From positions 126,599 through 190,598 of the forward strand of contig JAGIAR010000002.1 in NCBI GenBank assembly GCA_017744735.1: a stretch of 64,000 nucleotides of DNA, read 5' to 3'. The notes below the pieces were generated by a model that was given only the letters and a program-made list of their open reading frames with translations, had not been told where the DNA came from and made no database searches. The stretch comes from Novosphingobium sp. GTDB taxonomy: Bacteria > Pseudomonadota > Alphaproteobacteria > Sphingomonadales > Sphingomonadaceae. Below, one piece after another: positions 10,045 through 18,327 of this stretch (positions within the stretch are counted from its first letter, which is position 1; the number at the start of each line of letters is the position of its first letter). The position numbers and the translations under genes are program-made.

Positions 10045-10188
10045 CGTCATCCTGAACTTGTTTCAGGATCCATCCTGCCTGGAAGCCCCGCTGTGCGGTC
10101 TCCGGCCCCAAGCCGGCGGACAGGCGGCGCCCCGAACGACGATCAGGGCAAACCGAGAAATGGATCCTGAAACAAGTTCAGGATGACG
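10045..10188. repeat. Paired 29-bp inverted repeat of a dispersed palindromic family
   Basis: Two arms of 29 bases, at 10045-10073 and 10160-10188, are exact reverse complements. Each arm is itself nearly palindromic around CCTGAA-N5-TTCAGG, so each can fold alone or with the other. They lie between the convergent ruvX and the cupin-like gene, where they may act as a bidirectional terminator. The right arm supplies the last codons and the stop of the cupin-like gene, which suggests it was inserted into its 3' end. Similar CGTCATCC... elements are common between sphingomonad genes. Confidence 0.85.
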
Positions 10189-11098
10189 GATGGCGAGAGG
10201 GGAATGCCATTTCCAACTCCTCCCGCCGCGCCCTGGCCTCCATCGCCACCATCCGCGAACCCGACAGCTCGGCCTGCCGCCACAGATCGTCCCGCGCTTC
10301 CGCATCGAGCGCCCCGGCCCATGCATCCCACGCCGCCAGCCGCATCCGGTCGCTCGGATGAGAGCGGGCGAAGCTTTCCGCCAGCGTCAATGCCTCGTCG
10401 CTCCCCAGCCCCACCCCGATGCGCAGGAAGGCCTCGCTCGATCCTTCGTTGAGAATGCCGGCGATCGTCCCCGTCTCGACATCGAAGCGATACTGGTCCA
10501 GCCAGCCCTGCGCGGCCGAGGCGTGCATCACGTTGAGCGAAACCGACAGCGCATCGGGCGGATGCTGGCTGTGGACGTCGCGATGCGCGCGGTAATGGAG
10601 CAGGCGGCCCTCGTGCAGACGCGAGCGCTCGACATAACGCAGCCCCGCCGGCTCCCCCCGCCAGCCGTCGAGCGCCACATAGTCCTCCTCCCAATAGTCG
10701 CTCCAGTAGCCCGGCCCGAAATAGCCGAGGGTGAGGAAGTCGAAATTGTGGTCGTGCGGCAGCTCGTAGACGAAGCTCTCGCCGCCGCTGGCGCGAAGGC
10801 AGCGCTCCGCGCGCGACGGCCAGATGTTCGCACGCAGGAACACCGGCCCCGGCGGCGAGAGCATCACCACCTGCGGGCCATAGGCGCTCTCCTGCCCGGC
10901 ATCGCGGTGAGATCGCGCGAGCCGTTCGAGCAGAAGATCGCCGAGAAACGCGCGGTCGTTGCCTAGCCGCCGGAGCCAGCTGGCGGCATGCATCAGGCTG
11001 TCCTCATCCGCGGGGTCGAACCCGCTTTCGCCCAGCGCCGCGAGGCACTCCGCCAGCGAGCACGCGGCCGGCTCGGCAAGGGATATTTGCCGCGGCAT
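10178..11098 (-). CDS. Cupin-like His-rich protein, candidate peptide-modifying oxygenase
   Basis: I do not know a named function for this 306-residue protein. Its centre has a metal-site-like cluster: HDHNFDF at 115-121, then an aromatic run GYFGPGYWSDYWEED (126-139), then H168, H172, H176 and H179 in LLHYRAHRDVHSQH. This spacing fits a cupin-type Fe/metal fold. The last 80 residues (helical, Ala/Arg/Glu-rich) look like helical repeats. It overlaps the HEAT-like gene upstream (TGATG), and both follow a 48-codon peptide gene with a strong ribosome-binding site. A peptide hydroxylase or tailoring enzyme acting on that peptide is my inference. Proteins with the HDHNF motif may be labelled 'transposase' in databases; nothing here supports that. 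Confidence 0.65.
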   Translation of the reverse strand: MPRQISLAEPAACSLAECLAALGESGFDPADEDSLMHAASWLRRLGNDRAFLGDLLLERLARSHRDAGQESAYGPQVVMLSPPGPVFLRANIWPSRAERCLRASGGESFVYELPHDHNFDFLTLGYFGPGYWSDYWEEDYVALDGWRGEPAGLRYVERSRLHEGRLLHYRAHRDVHSQHPPDALSVSLNVMHASAAQGWLDQYRFDVETGTIAGILNEGSSEAFLRIGVGLGSDEALTLAESFARSHPSDRMRLAAWDAWAGALDAEARDDLWRQAELSGSRMVAMEARARREELEMAFPSRHPSS

Positions 11099-12018
11099 CA
11101 GGCGGGCTCGAAAGCGGCAAGCGCGGGATGTTCGGTGCAGAGCCTGTCCAGCAGCGCGCGCGCCGGACCGCGCAGCGGATCGCCTCCCCCCGCCGCAATC
11201 GCCCGCAGCGCCGCCAGCCCCGCGCGCGTGTCGAGCCCAAGGCATTCGCGGAGGGCCTGCCAGCGCAAATGATCGCTCCCTGCACCGTCGCGCGCGATCG
11301 CGGCCATGGCCGGCGCGGCATCCGCCCGCCCCATCCGACCAAGGACCGCGAAGGCCAGCTCCGCCCGGCTCTCATCGGGATCGCTTGCCGACTGGTGCAG
11401 CAGATCGCCCGACGCCAGCGCATATTCGCGAAGCGGCGGCGGGCGCACCGGCAGGCGGTCGAGCCTCAGCGAGACCAGCCGGACCTCTACCCGATCCACC
11501 AGCAGCGCCTCATCCGTCGGACCCAGCCGGATCGACACTCCCTCCGCGAGTGGGCGCGGGTGAGACCGCAAGGCCGTGCCGCAGCGCCGCACCACCCGGC
11601 CAAGTCCGCGCCCAGCCAGCACGAGTTCGTGCCGCTCGCCGCCATCGAAGCCGATCGCGCGCCGCTCGTATCGTCCCGGCTCGCGCGCGATCAGCGATAG
11701 CAGGGCCCGGCCCGCGCGTGCCAGCAGCAGGCTGCCGGTCTTCGCATCGAAGCCGTGCCGGAACGGCAGGTGGCCAAGCGGATTGGCGGCGAGCGCCGGA
11801 AGCAGCTTACGGACGAACCCATCGACCGCCGCGCGGGCGAGCGATCCGTCCCCCAATGGATCGCCCGCCGCGCCGGCGCCGTAGTCAGCGAGCGCCCCAG
11901 ACAGCGCCGCCGCGGCAGGATCGTCCCGCCAGGCTGCACGCGCGGCGAGCAGCGCGCCCTGCGCATCGGCCAGAGGCCCGCCGTCGCCCAGGGCGGCCAG
12001 CAACGCCTCGCGCCGCAC
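11098..12018 (-). CDS. HEAT-repeat-like partner protein of the peptide operon
   Basis: The 306-residue Ala/Leu/Arg-rich protein starts at GTG nine bases after the peptide gene stop. The C-terminal third has paired helices of HEAT/Armadillo type (ELAFAVLGRMGRADAAPAMA, RWQALRECLGLDTRAGLAAL). A conserved-looking middle segment (NPLGHLPFRHGFDAKTGSL) contains two His residues. I recognise no catalytic motif. Such helical scaffolds often bind a peptide or an enzyme, which fits its place between a small peptide and a possible modifying enzyme. The function is inferred from context only. Confidence 0.6.
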   Translation of the reverse strand: MRREALLAALGDGGPLADAQGALLAARAAWRDDPAAAALSGALADYGAGAAGDPLGDGSLARAAVDGFVRKLLPALAANPLGHLPFRHGFDAKTGSLLLARAGRALLSLIAREPGRYERRAIGFDGGERHELVLAGRGLGRVVRRCGTALRSHPRPLAEGVSIRLGPTDEALLVDRVEVRLVSLRLDRLPVRPPPLREYALASGDLLHQSASDPDESRAELAFAVLGRMGRADAAPAMAAIARDGAGSDHLRWQALRECLGLDTRAGLAALRAIAAGGGDPLRGPARALLDRLCTEHPALAAFEPA

Positions 12019-12027
12019 CGTCCGCGC

Positions 12028-12174
12028 TCAGCCGCCGCTGTGCTGCACCGTGTAGACATAGGTCATCAGGATCAGCACCGGATCGTCGGTGCGCTGTTCC
12101 ACACGGCTGCCGTGGACGCCGGTCGGCGTATCGAGATCGGGCAGCGTCGAAATGTCGATCTTGGGCAGGCTCAT
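12028..12174 (-). CDS. 48-residue peptide, candidate RiPP precursor
   Basis: The gene encodes a short acidic N-terminal part, MSLPKIDISTLPDLDTPTGV, then HGS and a C-terminal part rich in hydrophobic and beta-branched residues (VLILMTYVYTVQHSGG) that ends in Gly-Gly. A strong Shine-Dalgarno GGAGGG lies about 10 bases before the ATG, so it is very likely translated. It has no signal peptide or membrane helix of normal length. A conserved-looking leader followed by a hydrophobic core, with two partner genes directly downstream, is the layout of a ribosomally made, modified peptide. An alternative is a small regulatory protein. No homologous family name comes to mind. Confidence 0.6.
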   Translation of the reverse strand: MSLPKIDISTLPDLDTPTGVHGSRVEQRTDDPVLILMTYVYTVQHSGG

Positions 12175-12278
12175 CACGCGTTTCCCTCCGCGCCGCAGGA
12201 TGCGGGCGGAGCGAAGATGCCGAACCGGTCTCAAGGGTTGAAATTAAAAGACTGTATTGTCCGAACTTATCGGCACTC

Positions 12279-13055
12279 TCAGCGCCGGCGCAGTTCGACC
12301 ACCAGGCCGGCCGGGAGCGGCCCGTCGTGCGGAGCCGGGCGCCTGACCGCATCGGCCCGCGCGCGATCGAGAATCGCCTGCGGGATGCCCTGCCCGACCA
12401 GCAGCACATCCGCCGCGCCGAGCAGCCGCGCCTCGCGCAGGGTCAGGTCGTCGGGATTGGCGCTGCGCAGTTCGATCGTCTCAAGCCCCGCGGCATGATC
12501 GGGCACCTCGCCCGCAAGCCAGGCCTCGACCGCCCCGGCGCTGCCTTCGCGCAGCGGATCGAGCACCCCGCCCGCCGAGAGCGCGCTGTCGAGCGCGCCG
12601 CGCCGTTCGCCCGCATGGGGCCAGCGCTCGCGCAGCCGGTCGCGCGCCGCGTGCAGCGCCTCGGCCAGCGCGCCGAGCGAGGGCGGCAGGAAGGCGTCGA
12701 GCCGCAGGCGGATCTGCTTGGCGAGCCCCGCGGAAACCCCGCCGGTGCCGATCGCGACCAGCACCGGGTCGCGGTCGAGGATGCTCGGCGTGGTGAAATC
12801 GCACAGCTCGGGCCGGTCGACCACATTGACCAGCACGCCGCGCAATTTGAGCCGCCGCGCGGCCTCTTCGTTGCCCTCGCCTTCGAGCGCGACGAAGGCG
12901 ATCCGCGCGCCGCGTTGCCAGCCTTCCTCGAGCGTGGCGATCACCTCGCCGCCCGCGCGTTCGACCAGCCGCCGCTTGGCTTCGGCCGCCGCCCCCTCTC
13001 CCAGCACGATCACCGGGGTTCCGGCGATGCGGTGGAACAGGGGCAGCACCTTCAT
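12279..13055 (-). CDS. Siroheme synthase N-terminal-like (precorrin-2 dehydrogenase/ferrochelatase)
   Basis: The 258-residue protein starts LPLFHRIAGTPVIVLGEGAAAEAKRRLVE, a Rossmann NAD-binding start of the CysG-A/MET8 type, followed by GVLVNVVDRPELCDFTTPSILDRDPVLVAIGTGGVSAGLA split over about residues 75-120, the diagnostic stretch for oxidation of precorrin-2. The dimerisation helices follow. The second half (IELRSANPDDLTLREARLLG, VLLVGQGIPQAILDRARAD) resembles a truncated start of a SAM-dependent uroporphyrinogen methyltransferase, but the rest of that domain is missing. It overlaps lysA (ATGA). Confidence 0.85.
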   Translation of the reverse strand: MKVLPLFHRIAGTPVIVLGEGAAAEAKRRLVERAGGEVIATLEEGWQRGARIAFVALEGEGNEEAARRLKLRGVLVNVVDRPELCDFTTPSILDRDPVLVAIGTGGVSAGLAKQIRLRLDAFLPPSLGALAEALHAARDRLRERWPHAGERRGALDSALSAGGVLDPLREGSAGAVEAWLAGEVPDHAAGLETIELRSANPDDLTLREARLLGAADVLLVGQGIPQAILDRARADAVRRPAPHDGPLPAGLVVELRRR

Positions 13056-14314
13056 GCGAGCCAGTCCGGCACCCGCTCCGCGTCGGTGATCGCTTCGGGG
13101 GCGATGCGGTCGGCAACGATCGCGTAGCGGTCGCCGTCGACCAGCACTTCGGGCACGAAGCCGCGGCTGTTGTAGCTGGAAGCCATCGTCGCACCATAGG
13201 CGCCCGCGGTGCGGAACACAGCCAGTTCGCCGGCTTCGAGCGCCTCGATGTCGCGGCCCATCGCAAAGGTATCGCCGGTCTCGCAGATCGGGCCGACGAT
13301 ATTGGCGGTCATCCGCTGGTCCTTGGGGCGGACCGCGTCGAAATCGTGCCAAGAGCCGTAGAGCGCTGGGCGCGCGAGATCGTTCATCGCCGCGTCGACG
13401 ATCACGAAGGGATCGCGGTTGCCGTTGCGCTTCACCCGGATCACCGTGGTCAGCAGCACGCCCGCATTGCCCGCGATCACGCGGCCGGGCTCGAACATCA
13501 GCGTGACGTCCCAGTCGGCGGTCACCTTCGCGACCATCGCACCGTATTCGGCCGGGCTCGGCATGACCTCGCCGGCCTTGTAGGGCACGCCCAGGCCGCC
13601 GCCGAGATCGGCATGGGTCACGGTGAGGCCCGCGGCGCGCAGGTCCGCGATCAGCTGCCCGAGCCGGGTGAAGGCCTTCTCCAGCGGCGCCAGATCGGAC
13701 AGCTGGCTGCCGATATGCACCGCGACGCCGCGCATATCGAGGCCCGGGAGGGCCGAGAGCCGTTCGTAGATCCCCGGCGCCTCGTCGATCGCGACGCCGA
13801 ACTTGTTGTCCTTCTTGCCGGTCGAGATCTTCTCGTGCGTGCCGGCGTCGATATCGGGGTTCACCCGCAGCGCGCAATGCGCGACCTGGCCGTTCGCCGC
13901 CGCGATCGCCGCGAGCTCGCGCCCCTCTTCCTCGGATTCGATGTTGAACTGGCCGACCCCGGCGTCGAGTCCGCGCTTGAGCTCGCGCGCGGTCTTGCCC
14001 ACGCCCGAGAACACCACGTCGCCCGCCGGCATCCCCGAGCGCAGCGCGCGCTCGAGCTCGCCGCCCGACACGACATCGGCGCCGTAGCCTTCGCGCTGGA
14101 GCACGCGCAGCACCGCCAGATTGGGGTTCGATTTGACCGCGAAGGCCAGATGCACCCGCTTCAGCCCCGAAAGGCCTTCGCGGAACACGCGCGCGTGGCG
14201 TTCCAGCGTCGCGCGCGAATAGACGTAGACGGGAGTGCCGACTTCTGCCGCGATGCGGGCCAGCGGCACGTCTTCGGCGTAGAGCTCGCCGTTCCTCAGT
14301 TCAAAATGGTCCAT
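13052..14314 (-). CDS. lysA: Diaminopimelate decarboxylase
   Basis: PLP enzyme that makes lysine from meso-diaminopimelate. The 420-residue protein has the alanine-racemase-like barrel with the PLP lysine in HLAFAVKSNPNLAVLRVL, the HIGSQ motif (VAVHIGSQLSDL), the Gly-rich phosphate-binding DLGGGLGVPY and the EPGRVIAGNAGVLLT segment. I took the ATG of MDHFELRNGELYAEDVPL because homologous proteins start just before this. It follows the LptM-like lipoprotein gene by 10 bases. Confidence 0.97.
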   Translation of the reverse strand: MDHFELRNGELYAEDVPLARIAAEVGTPVYVYSRATLERHARVFREGLSGLKRVHLAFAVKSNPNLAVLRVLQREGYGADVVSGGELERALRSGMPAGDVVFSGVGKTARELKRGLDAGVGQFNIESEEEGRELAAIAAANGQVAHCALRVNPDIDAGTHEKISTGKKDNKFGVAIDEAPGIYERLSALPGLDMRGVAVHIGSQLSDLAPLEKAFTRLGQLIADLRAAGLTVTHADLGGGLGVPYKAGEVMPSPAEYGAMVAKVTADWDVTLMFEPGRVIAGNAGVLLTTVIRVKRNGNRDPFVIVDAAMNDLARPALYGSWHDFDAVRPKDQRMTANIVGPICETGDTFAMGRDIEALEAGELAVFRTAGAYGATMASSYNSRGFVPEVLVDGDRYAIVADRIAPEAITDAERVPDWLA

Positions 14315-14324
14315 GAATCCTGCG

Positions 14325-14564
14325 TTATTCGGGCGGAAGGTCGAAAGGATCGTCCTTGCGCTCCTGCGAACGGGTGAGCAGCTCGACGCTGCGCTCGGGC
14401 ACGGCCTGCGGCCCCGCTTCGAGCAGTTCCTCGGCGGCCGGCTGGTCGGCGCGGCCATAGGGCGCCACCGGCAAGGTGCGGCCGGCGGTGGGTTTGAGGT
14501 CCGCGGTCTGGCCGCAGGCCGAGAGGAGGAACATCAGGCTGGCGGCGGCGATCAGGCGTTTCAT
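14325..14564 (-). CDS. LptM-like small lipoprotein
   Basis: This 79-residue protein carries a classic lipobox ([17 protein letters not shown], then GQ). The mature part is Pro/Glu-rich and ends DDPFDLPPE. Small lipoproteins of the YifL/LptM type lie directly upstream of lysA across proteobacteria and assist maturation of the LPS translocon LptD. The call rests on this position and on the lipobox, as the mature sequence is short. Its start overlaps the argH stop. Confidence 0.75.
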   Translation of the reverse strand: MKRLIAAASLMFLLSACGQTADLKPTAGRTLPVAPYGRADQPAAEELLEAGPQAVPERSVELLTRSQERKDDPFDLPPE

Positions 14565-15955
14565 CGGTCCATTCCCAGCGCGGCGCGCGCTTCGGCAACG
14601 CGCTTTTCTACCTCGGATGGAGCGGTTCCGCCATGGCTCGCGCGCGCGGCCACCGAAGCTTCGACCGAAAGTGCCGGAAACACGCCTTCGTCGATCCGCG
14701 GATCGATCGCCCGAAGTTCCTCGAGCGACAGCGCTTCGAGCGCCAGGCCCTTGCTTTCGGCCAGCTTGACCGCCGCGCCGGTGATGTGATGGGCTTCGCG
14801 GAACGGGATCCCCGCCTGCCGCACCAGCCAGTCGGCGAGGTCGGTCGCGGTGGCATAGCCGAACTCGGCCGCCTGCCGCATCCGCGCGGTGTTGAAAGCC
14901 GCCTGCGCGATCATCCCTTCCATCGCCGCGAGCGACAGCGTCAGCAGCCCGGCCGCCTCGAACACCGGCGGCTTGTCGTCCTGCATGTCCTTCGAATAGG
15001 CGAGCGGCAGTCCCTTCATCGTGACCATCAACGCGGTCAGGCAGCCGACGATCCGGCCCGAATGGCCGCGCACCAGCTCGGCCGCGTCGGGGTTCTTCTT
15101 CTGCGGCATGATCGAGCTGCCGGTGCTGAGCGCGTCGGGCATCCGGACGAAGCCGTAAGGCTGACTGGCCCAGACGATCAGTTCCTCGGCCAGCCGCGAG
15201 AGATGCAGCGAGCATTGCGCGGCCGCCATCAGGTAATCGAGCGCGAAATCGCGATCCGAGACCGAATCGAGGCTGTTGTCGGTCGGCTTCGCGAAGCCCA
15301 GCGCCTGCGCGGTTGCCGCGCGGTCGATCGCAAAACCGGTGCCGGCCAGCGCGGCCGAGCCAAGCGGGCATTCGTTGAGCCGCGCCCGCGCATCGGAAAA
15401 GCGCGACCGGTCGCGCCGCAGCATCTCGTAATAGGCCATCAGATGGTGGCCGAGCGTGACCGGCTGGGCGACCTGGAGATGGGTGAAGCCCGGCATAATC
15501 GCGCCGGCGTGCTCGCCCGCGCGGGTCACCAGCGCGGCCTGCAGCGCGGCGAGCCCGGCGTCGGCCTCGTCCAGCGCGTCGCGCACCCACAGGCGGAAGT
15601 CGGTCGCGACCTGATCGTTGCGGCTGCGCGCGGTGTGGAGCCGCCCCGCCGCCGGACCGATCAACTCGGCCAGCCGGCTCTCGGTGGTCATGTGAATGTC
15701 TTCGAGGCTCCAGTCCTCGGGCACGCCGCTGGCTTCGTACTCGCCCGCGACCGTGTCGAGACCCGCCGAAATCGCCGCCGCATCCTCCGCCGAAACGATG
15801 CCCTGCGCCCCCAGCATCGCCACATGCGCCTTCGATGCGGCGATGTCCTGCTTCCACAATGCCTTGTCGAACGGAATCGAAGCGTTAATTTCGCGCATGA
15901 TTGCGGACGGCCCTTCGGCGAATCTTCCGCCCCACATCTGGTTGGAGTCTGCCAT
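14561..15955 (-). CDS. argH: Argininosuccinate lyase
   Basis: Splits argininosuccinate into arginine and fumarate. The 464-residue protein has the start [12 protein letters not shown], the segment [30 protein letters not shown] and the superfamily signature [12 protein letters not shown]. The preferred start is the ATG of [10 protein letters not shown]. That codon overlaps the divergent tlpA-like start codon by two bases. An earlier in-frame Met (MDGRRN) six codons upstream would overlap the divergent gene further. lptM-like, lysA and the siroheme gene follow on the same strand. Confidence 0.96.
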   Translation of the reverse strand: MADSNQMWGGRFAEGPSAIMREINASIPFDKALWKQDIAASKAHVAMLGAQGIVSAEDAAAISAGLDTVAGEYEASGVPEDWSLEDIHMTTESRLAELIGPAAGRLHTARSRNDQVATDFRLWVRDALDEADAGLAALQAALVTRAGEHAGAIMPGFTHLQVAQPVTLGHHLMAYYEMLRRDRSRFSDARARLNECPLGSAALAGTGFAIDRAATAQALGFAKPTDNSLDSVSDRDFALDYLMAAAQCSLHLSRLAEELIVWASQPYGFVRMPDALSTGSSIMPQKKNPDAAELVRGHSGRIVGCLTALMVTMKGLPLAYSKDMQDDKPPVFEAAGLLTLSLAAMEGMIAQAAFNTARMRQAAEFGYATATDLADWLVRQAGIPFREAHHITGAAVKLAESKGLALEALSLEELRAIDPRIDEGVFPALSVEASVAARASHGGTAPSEVEKRVAEARAALGMDR

Positions 15956-16547
15956 GTTCCGTCTGCCGTCCATCACGCTCGCGCCCGCGATCGGGCTGGC
16001 CCTGACATTGGGCCTGTCACTGGCCGGGTGCGATAGGGAAAGCGGCACCAAGGCGCAACCGCAGGCCGAAAAATCGGCTGCGCCCGCCCCGGCGAAGCAA
16101 GCGCCGGTCAGCCGCCAGCACGCGGGCGAGCCGCTGCCCGACTTCACCGCCACCGATCCCGCGGGTAAGACACTGGACCTCGCAAGCCTGAAGGGCCAGC
16201 CGGTGATGCTCAATCTCTGGGCGACCTGGTGCGCGCCGTGCAAGGCCGAGATGCCGCTGCTCGACACCATCGCGGGCGAGAATGCCCGCAAGCTGCGGCT
16301 GGTCACGGTCAGCCAGGACATGAAGGGCGCCGAACTGGTGGTGCCCTATTTCAAACAGGCCGGGTTCAAGCATCTCGAGCCCTGGCTCGACACCAAGAGC
16401 GACCTCAGCTTCAAGATGGGCGCGGCGGACCTGCCGACCACGATCCTCTACAACGCCGCGGGCAAGGAAGTGGCGCGCATCACCGGTGCCTACGACTGGG
16501 AGGGTGCGGAAGCGAAGGCGCTGATCGCGGAAGCGCTGAAGGGCTGA
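15954..16547 (+). CDS. TlpA/ResA-like thioredoxin lipoprotein
   Basis: The 197-residue protein is a lipoprotein (signal [17 protein letters not shown]) with an Ala/Pro-rich linker and a periplasmic thioredoxin domain. The active site is [13 protein letters not shown] and the cis-Pro loop is [10 protein letters not shown]. TlpA-type proteins reduce disulfides, often for cytochrome c or cytochrome oxidase maturation. Its ATG overlaps the argH start codon on the other strand, and its ribosome-binding site (TTGGAG) therefore lies inside argH. Confidence 0.9.
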   Translation: MFRLPSITLAPAIGLALTLGLSLAGCDRESGTKAQPQAEKSAAPAPAKQAPVSRQHAGEPLPDFTATDPAGKTLDLASLKGQPVMLNLWATWCAPCKAEMPLLDTIAGENARKLRLVTVSQDMKGAELVVPYFKQAGFKHLEPWLDTKSDLSFKMGAADLPTTILYNAAGKEVARITGAYDWEGAEAKALIAEALKG

Positions 16548-16551
16548 GGCG

Positions 16552-16926
16552 ATGGCACCGATCCGCGCCTGCGCGGCGGCCGCCGCATTCGCCCTGGCGG
16601 CGCAGGCCGCGCCCGCGCTGGCAGAAGACTGGGAGTTCATCCTGGTCAACGACGTCGGCGCTCCGATCAAGGCGGCGGAGCTGCGGCCGGCCGGCGGAAG
16701 CGGCTGGGTCCCCGGACGATTCGCCGATTCGCGCCCGGCCACCGGGCTGAACGTCGGGCTGCGCGACAGCGTGGCCTTCGACAAGCCGGGCGATCTCTGC
16801 CGCTACGATATCCGGCTGACCTTCGGCCAGGGCAGCACCGCGATCTGGTCGAATGTCGACCTGTGCCGGAACGCCTATGTCACCGCGCATTATCGCAACG
16901 GCACCGCGACCGTCGAGGCGCATTGA
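16552..16926 (+). CDS. Small exported hypothetical protein
   Basis: The 124-residue protein has a cleavable signal peptide (residues 1-24, ending ALAED) and then a beta-rich domain with two Cys residues (DLCRYDIRL and DLCRNAYVT), which may form a disulfide in the periplasm. I do not recognise the family. It starts 5 bases after the TlpA-like gene, which could be its disulfide partner, and its last 37 bases overlap the convergent FAD monooxygenase gene. Confidence 0.7.
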   Translation: MAPIRACAAAAAFALAAQAAPALAEDWEFILVNDVGAPIKAAELRPAGGSGWVPGRFADSRPATGLNVGLRDSVAFDKPGDLCRYDIRLTFGQGSTAIWSNVDLCRNAYVTAHYRNGTATVEAH

Positions 16927-18131
16927 TCGTCCGCAAGGCCTGCATAGTCGGGCATCGCCAGCCCCAGCCGGTCCAGCGGCGAACCGGCGAGCCCGCCAAC
17001 CAGCAGCCCCTGGATCCGGTCGGCCGGGGGAATACGCGAAACGGGTGCAAGTATCCGGTCGCGGAAGATGGCCGGCAATGCCGCATCGGACTGGTAGAGC
17101 GGCGTAAACAGCGCGGTAAGCCACTGGTAGAGCCGCACATGGCCGCGCCGCAGCGCGATCGCGTGGCCGAGCCGGCGTTCCAGCGGGCCCGGCTGCGCCA
17201 GTCCTTGCGCGAGCGCCCAGGCATCCAGCAGCGCCATGTTCGCGCCCTGGCCCAGCTGCGGGCTCGCCGAATGCCACGCGTCACCGATGTGCACGATGCG
17301 CTCGCCGAGCGGCTGCGGCAGCAGGCGGTGGGCATAGCGCGCGAACGTAAGCTGCCCGGGGTCGGCAATCTGGCCGAGCAGGCCCTCGCACGCCGGCCAT
17401 AGCCGGCAGGCCTCGTCCTTCCACGCGGCAAGCCCGGCTTCCTGCCACGCATCGTAGCGGTCTGCGCGCAGCGACCAGAACAGGCACAGCCGCCCCTGCC
17501 CGACCGGCAGCACCCCGATCATCTGGCGCGCGGCGCGATAGCGCTGTTCCAGCACGGTCGCGTCGAAAGGGCCGTCCTCCGGCCAGTGGAGCGTCGTCCA
17601 CAAGGCGCCGTAACCGAGCCATTTGCCGCAGGGCGCGGCGAGCGCGGAGTGGAGGCCCGAGGCGTCGACGATCAATTCGTGCACTGGCGAGTGAGTGCCG
17701 TCGGCAAGGCGAAAGCGGCGTCCTGCCCCGTCCAGTTCCGTTCCTGCGACCTCGGCTTCGGTGCAGATCGCGATACCCTCGGCGCAGACCGCCTCGTGAA
17801 GGGCGCCGAACAGGCTCGCGCGATGGATCCCGAGCCCGAACACCCCGGCCTGGCGCATGTCGGCATAGCGTGCATCCAACACCACCCGGCCCTGGGCGTT
17901 GCGGCCGTGCAACCGCGCGATCGGCGCTCCGGCTGCGGCGACGCGCCGCGCGAGACCGAGCCGGTCGAGCACCGCCAGCCCGGTCGGCTGGATCATCAGC
18001 CCGGCACCGAGCGGACGCGGCTCCTCGAAGCGGTCGTAGAGCGTTACGCGGTGGCCCTGACGGTGGAGCAGCAGGGCCGCCGACAGCCCGGCGATCCCGC
18101 ATCCCGCAATCCCGATATCCAGCCCCGCCAT
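16890..18131 (-). CDS. FAD-dependent aromatic-type monooxygenase
   Basis: The 413-residue flavoprotein of the PHBH/UbiH fold starts DIGIAGCGIAGLSAALLLHRQG (FAD Rossmann site, read over residues 4-25). It has the second FAD motif GDAWHSASPQLGQGANMALLDAW (about residues 281-303) where the ribityl chain binds. The substrate is unknown; relatives hydroxylate phenols, salicylate or 6-hydroxynicotinate. It is monocistronic here, convergent with the exported protein, and lies next to tRNA-Val. Confidence 0.85.
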   Translation of the reverse strand: MAGLDIGIAGCGIAGLSAALLLHRQGHRVTLYDRFEEPRPLGAGLMIQPTGLAVLDRLGLARRVAAAGAPIARLHGRNAQGRVVLDARYADMRQAGVFGLGIHRASLFGALHEAVCAEGIAICTEAEVAGTELDGAGRRFRLADGTHSPVHELIVDASGLHSALAAPCGKWLGYGALWTTLHWPEDGPFDATVLEQRYRAARQMIGVLPVGQGRLCLFWSLRADRYDAWQEAGLAAWKDEACRLWPACEGLLGQIADPGQLTFARYAHRLLPQPLGERIVHIGDAWHSASPQLGQGANMALLDAWALAQGLAQPGPLERRLGHAIALRRGHVRLYQWLTALFTPLYQSDAALPAIFRDRILAPVSRIPPADRIQGLLVGGLAGSPLDRLGLAMPDYAGLADDQCASTVAVPLR

Positions 18132-18174
18132 CCGGGCGGGTTAGCCGGGTGGAGCGGATAAGCCAATCGGCGAC

Positions 18175-18250
18175 TGGTGGGCGGTGAGGGGCTCGAACCC
18201 CCGACCCTCTCGGTGTAAACGAGATGCTCTACCAACTGAGCTAACCGCCC
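18175..18250 (-). tRNA. tRNA-Val (anticodon TAC)
   Basis: A complete cloverleaf on the minus strand with encoded CCA, 76 bases. The acceptor is GGGCGGT, the D-arm TAGCTCAGTTGGTAGAGCA and the anticodon loop TTTACAC in the stem CTCG/CGAG. The T-loop is the normal TTCGAGC and the discriminator is A. Anticodon TAC reads valine codons. Confidence 0.97.
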
Positions 18251-18327
18251 GCGCTCCGGAGCCGCGCATTTAGGCCCTGCGCGCGCGAGGTCAAGCGAAT
18301 GGCGCGCCGGCCGGGGATCGCGCAGCT

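Noticed and set aside
10178-11098. Transposase
   Set aside because: There is no DDE or HUH motif, no terminal repeats and no target duplication; the His cluster looks like a cupin site.
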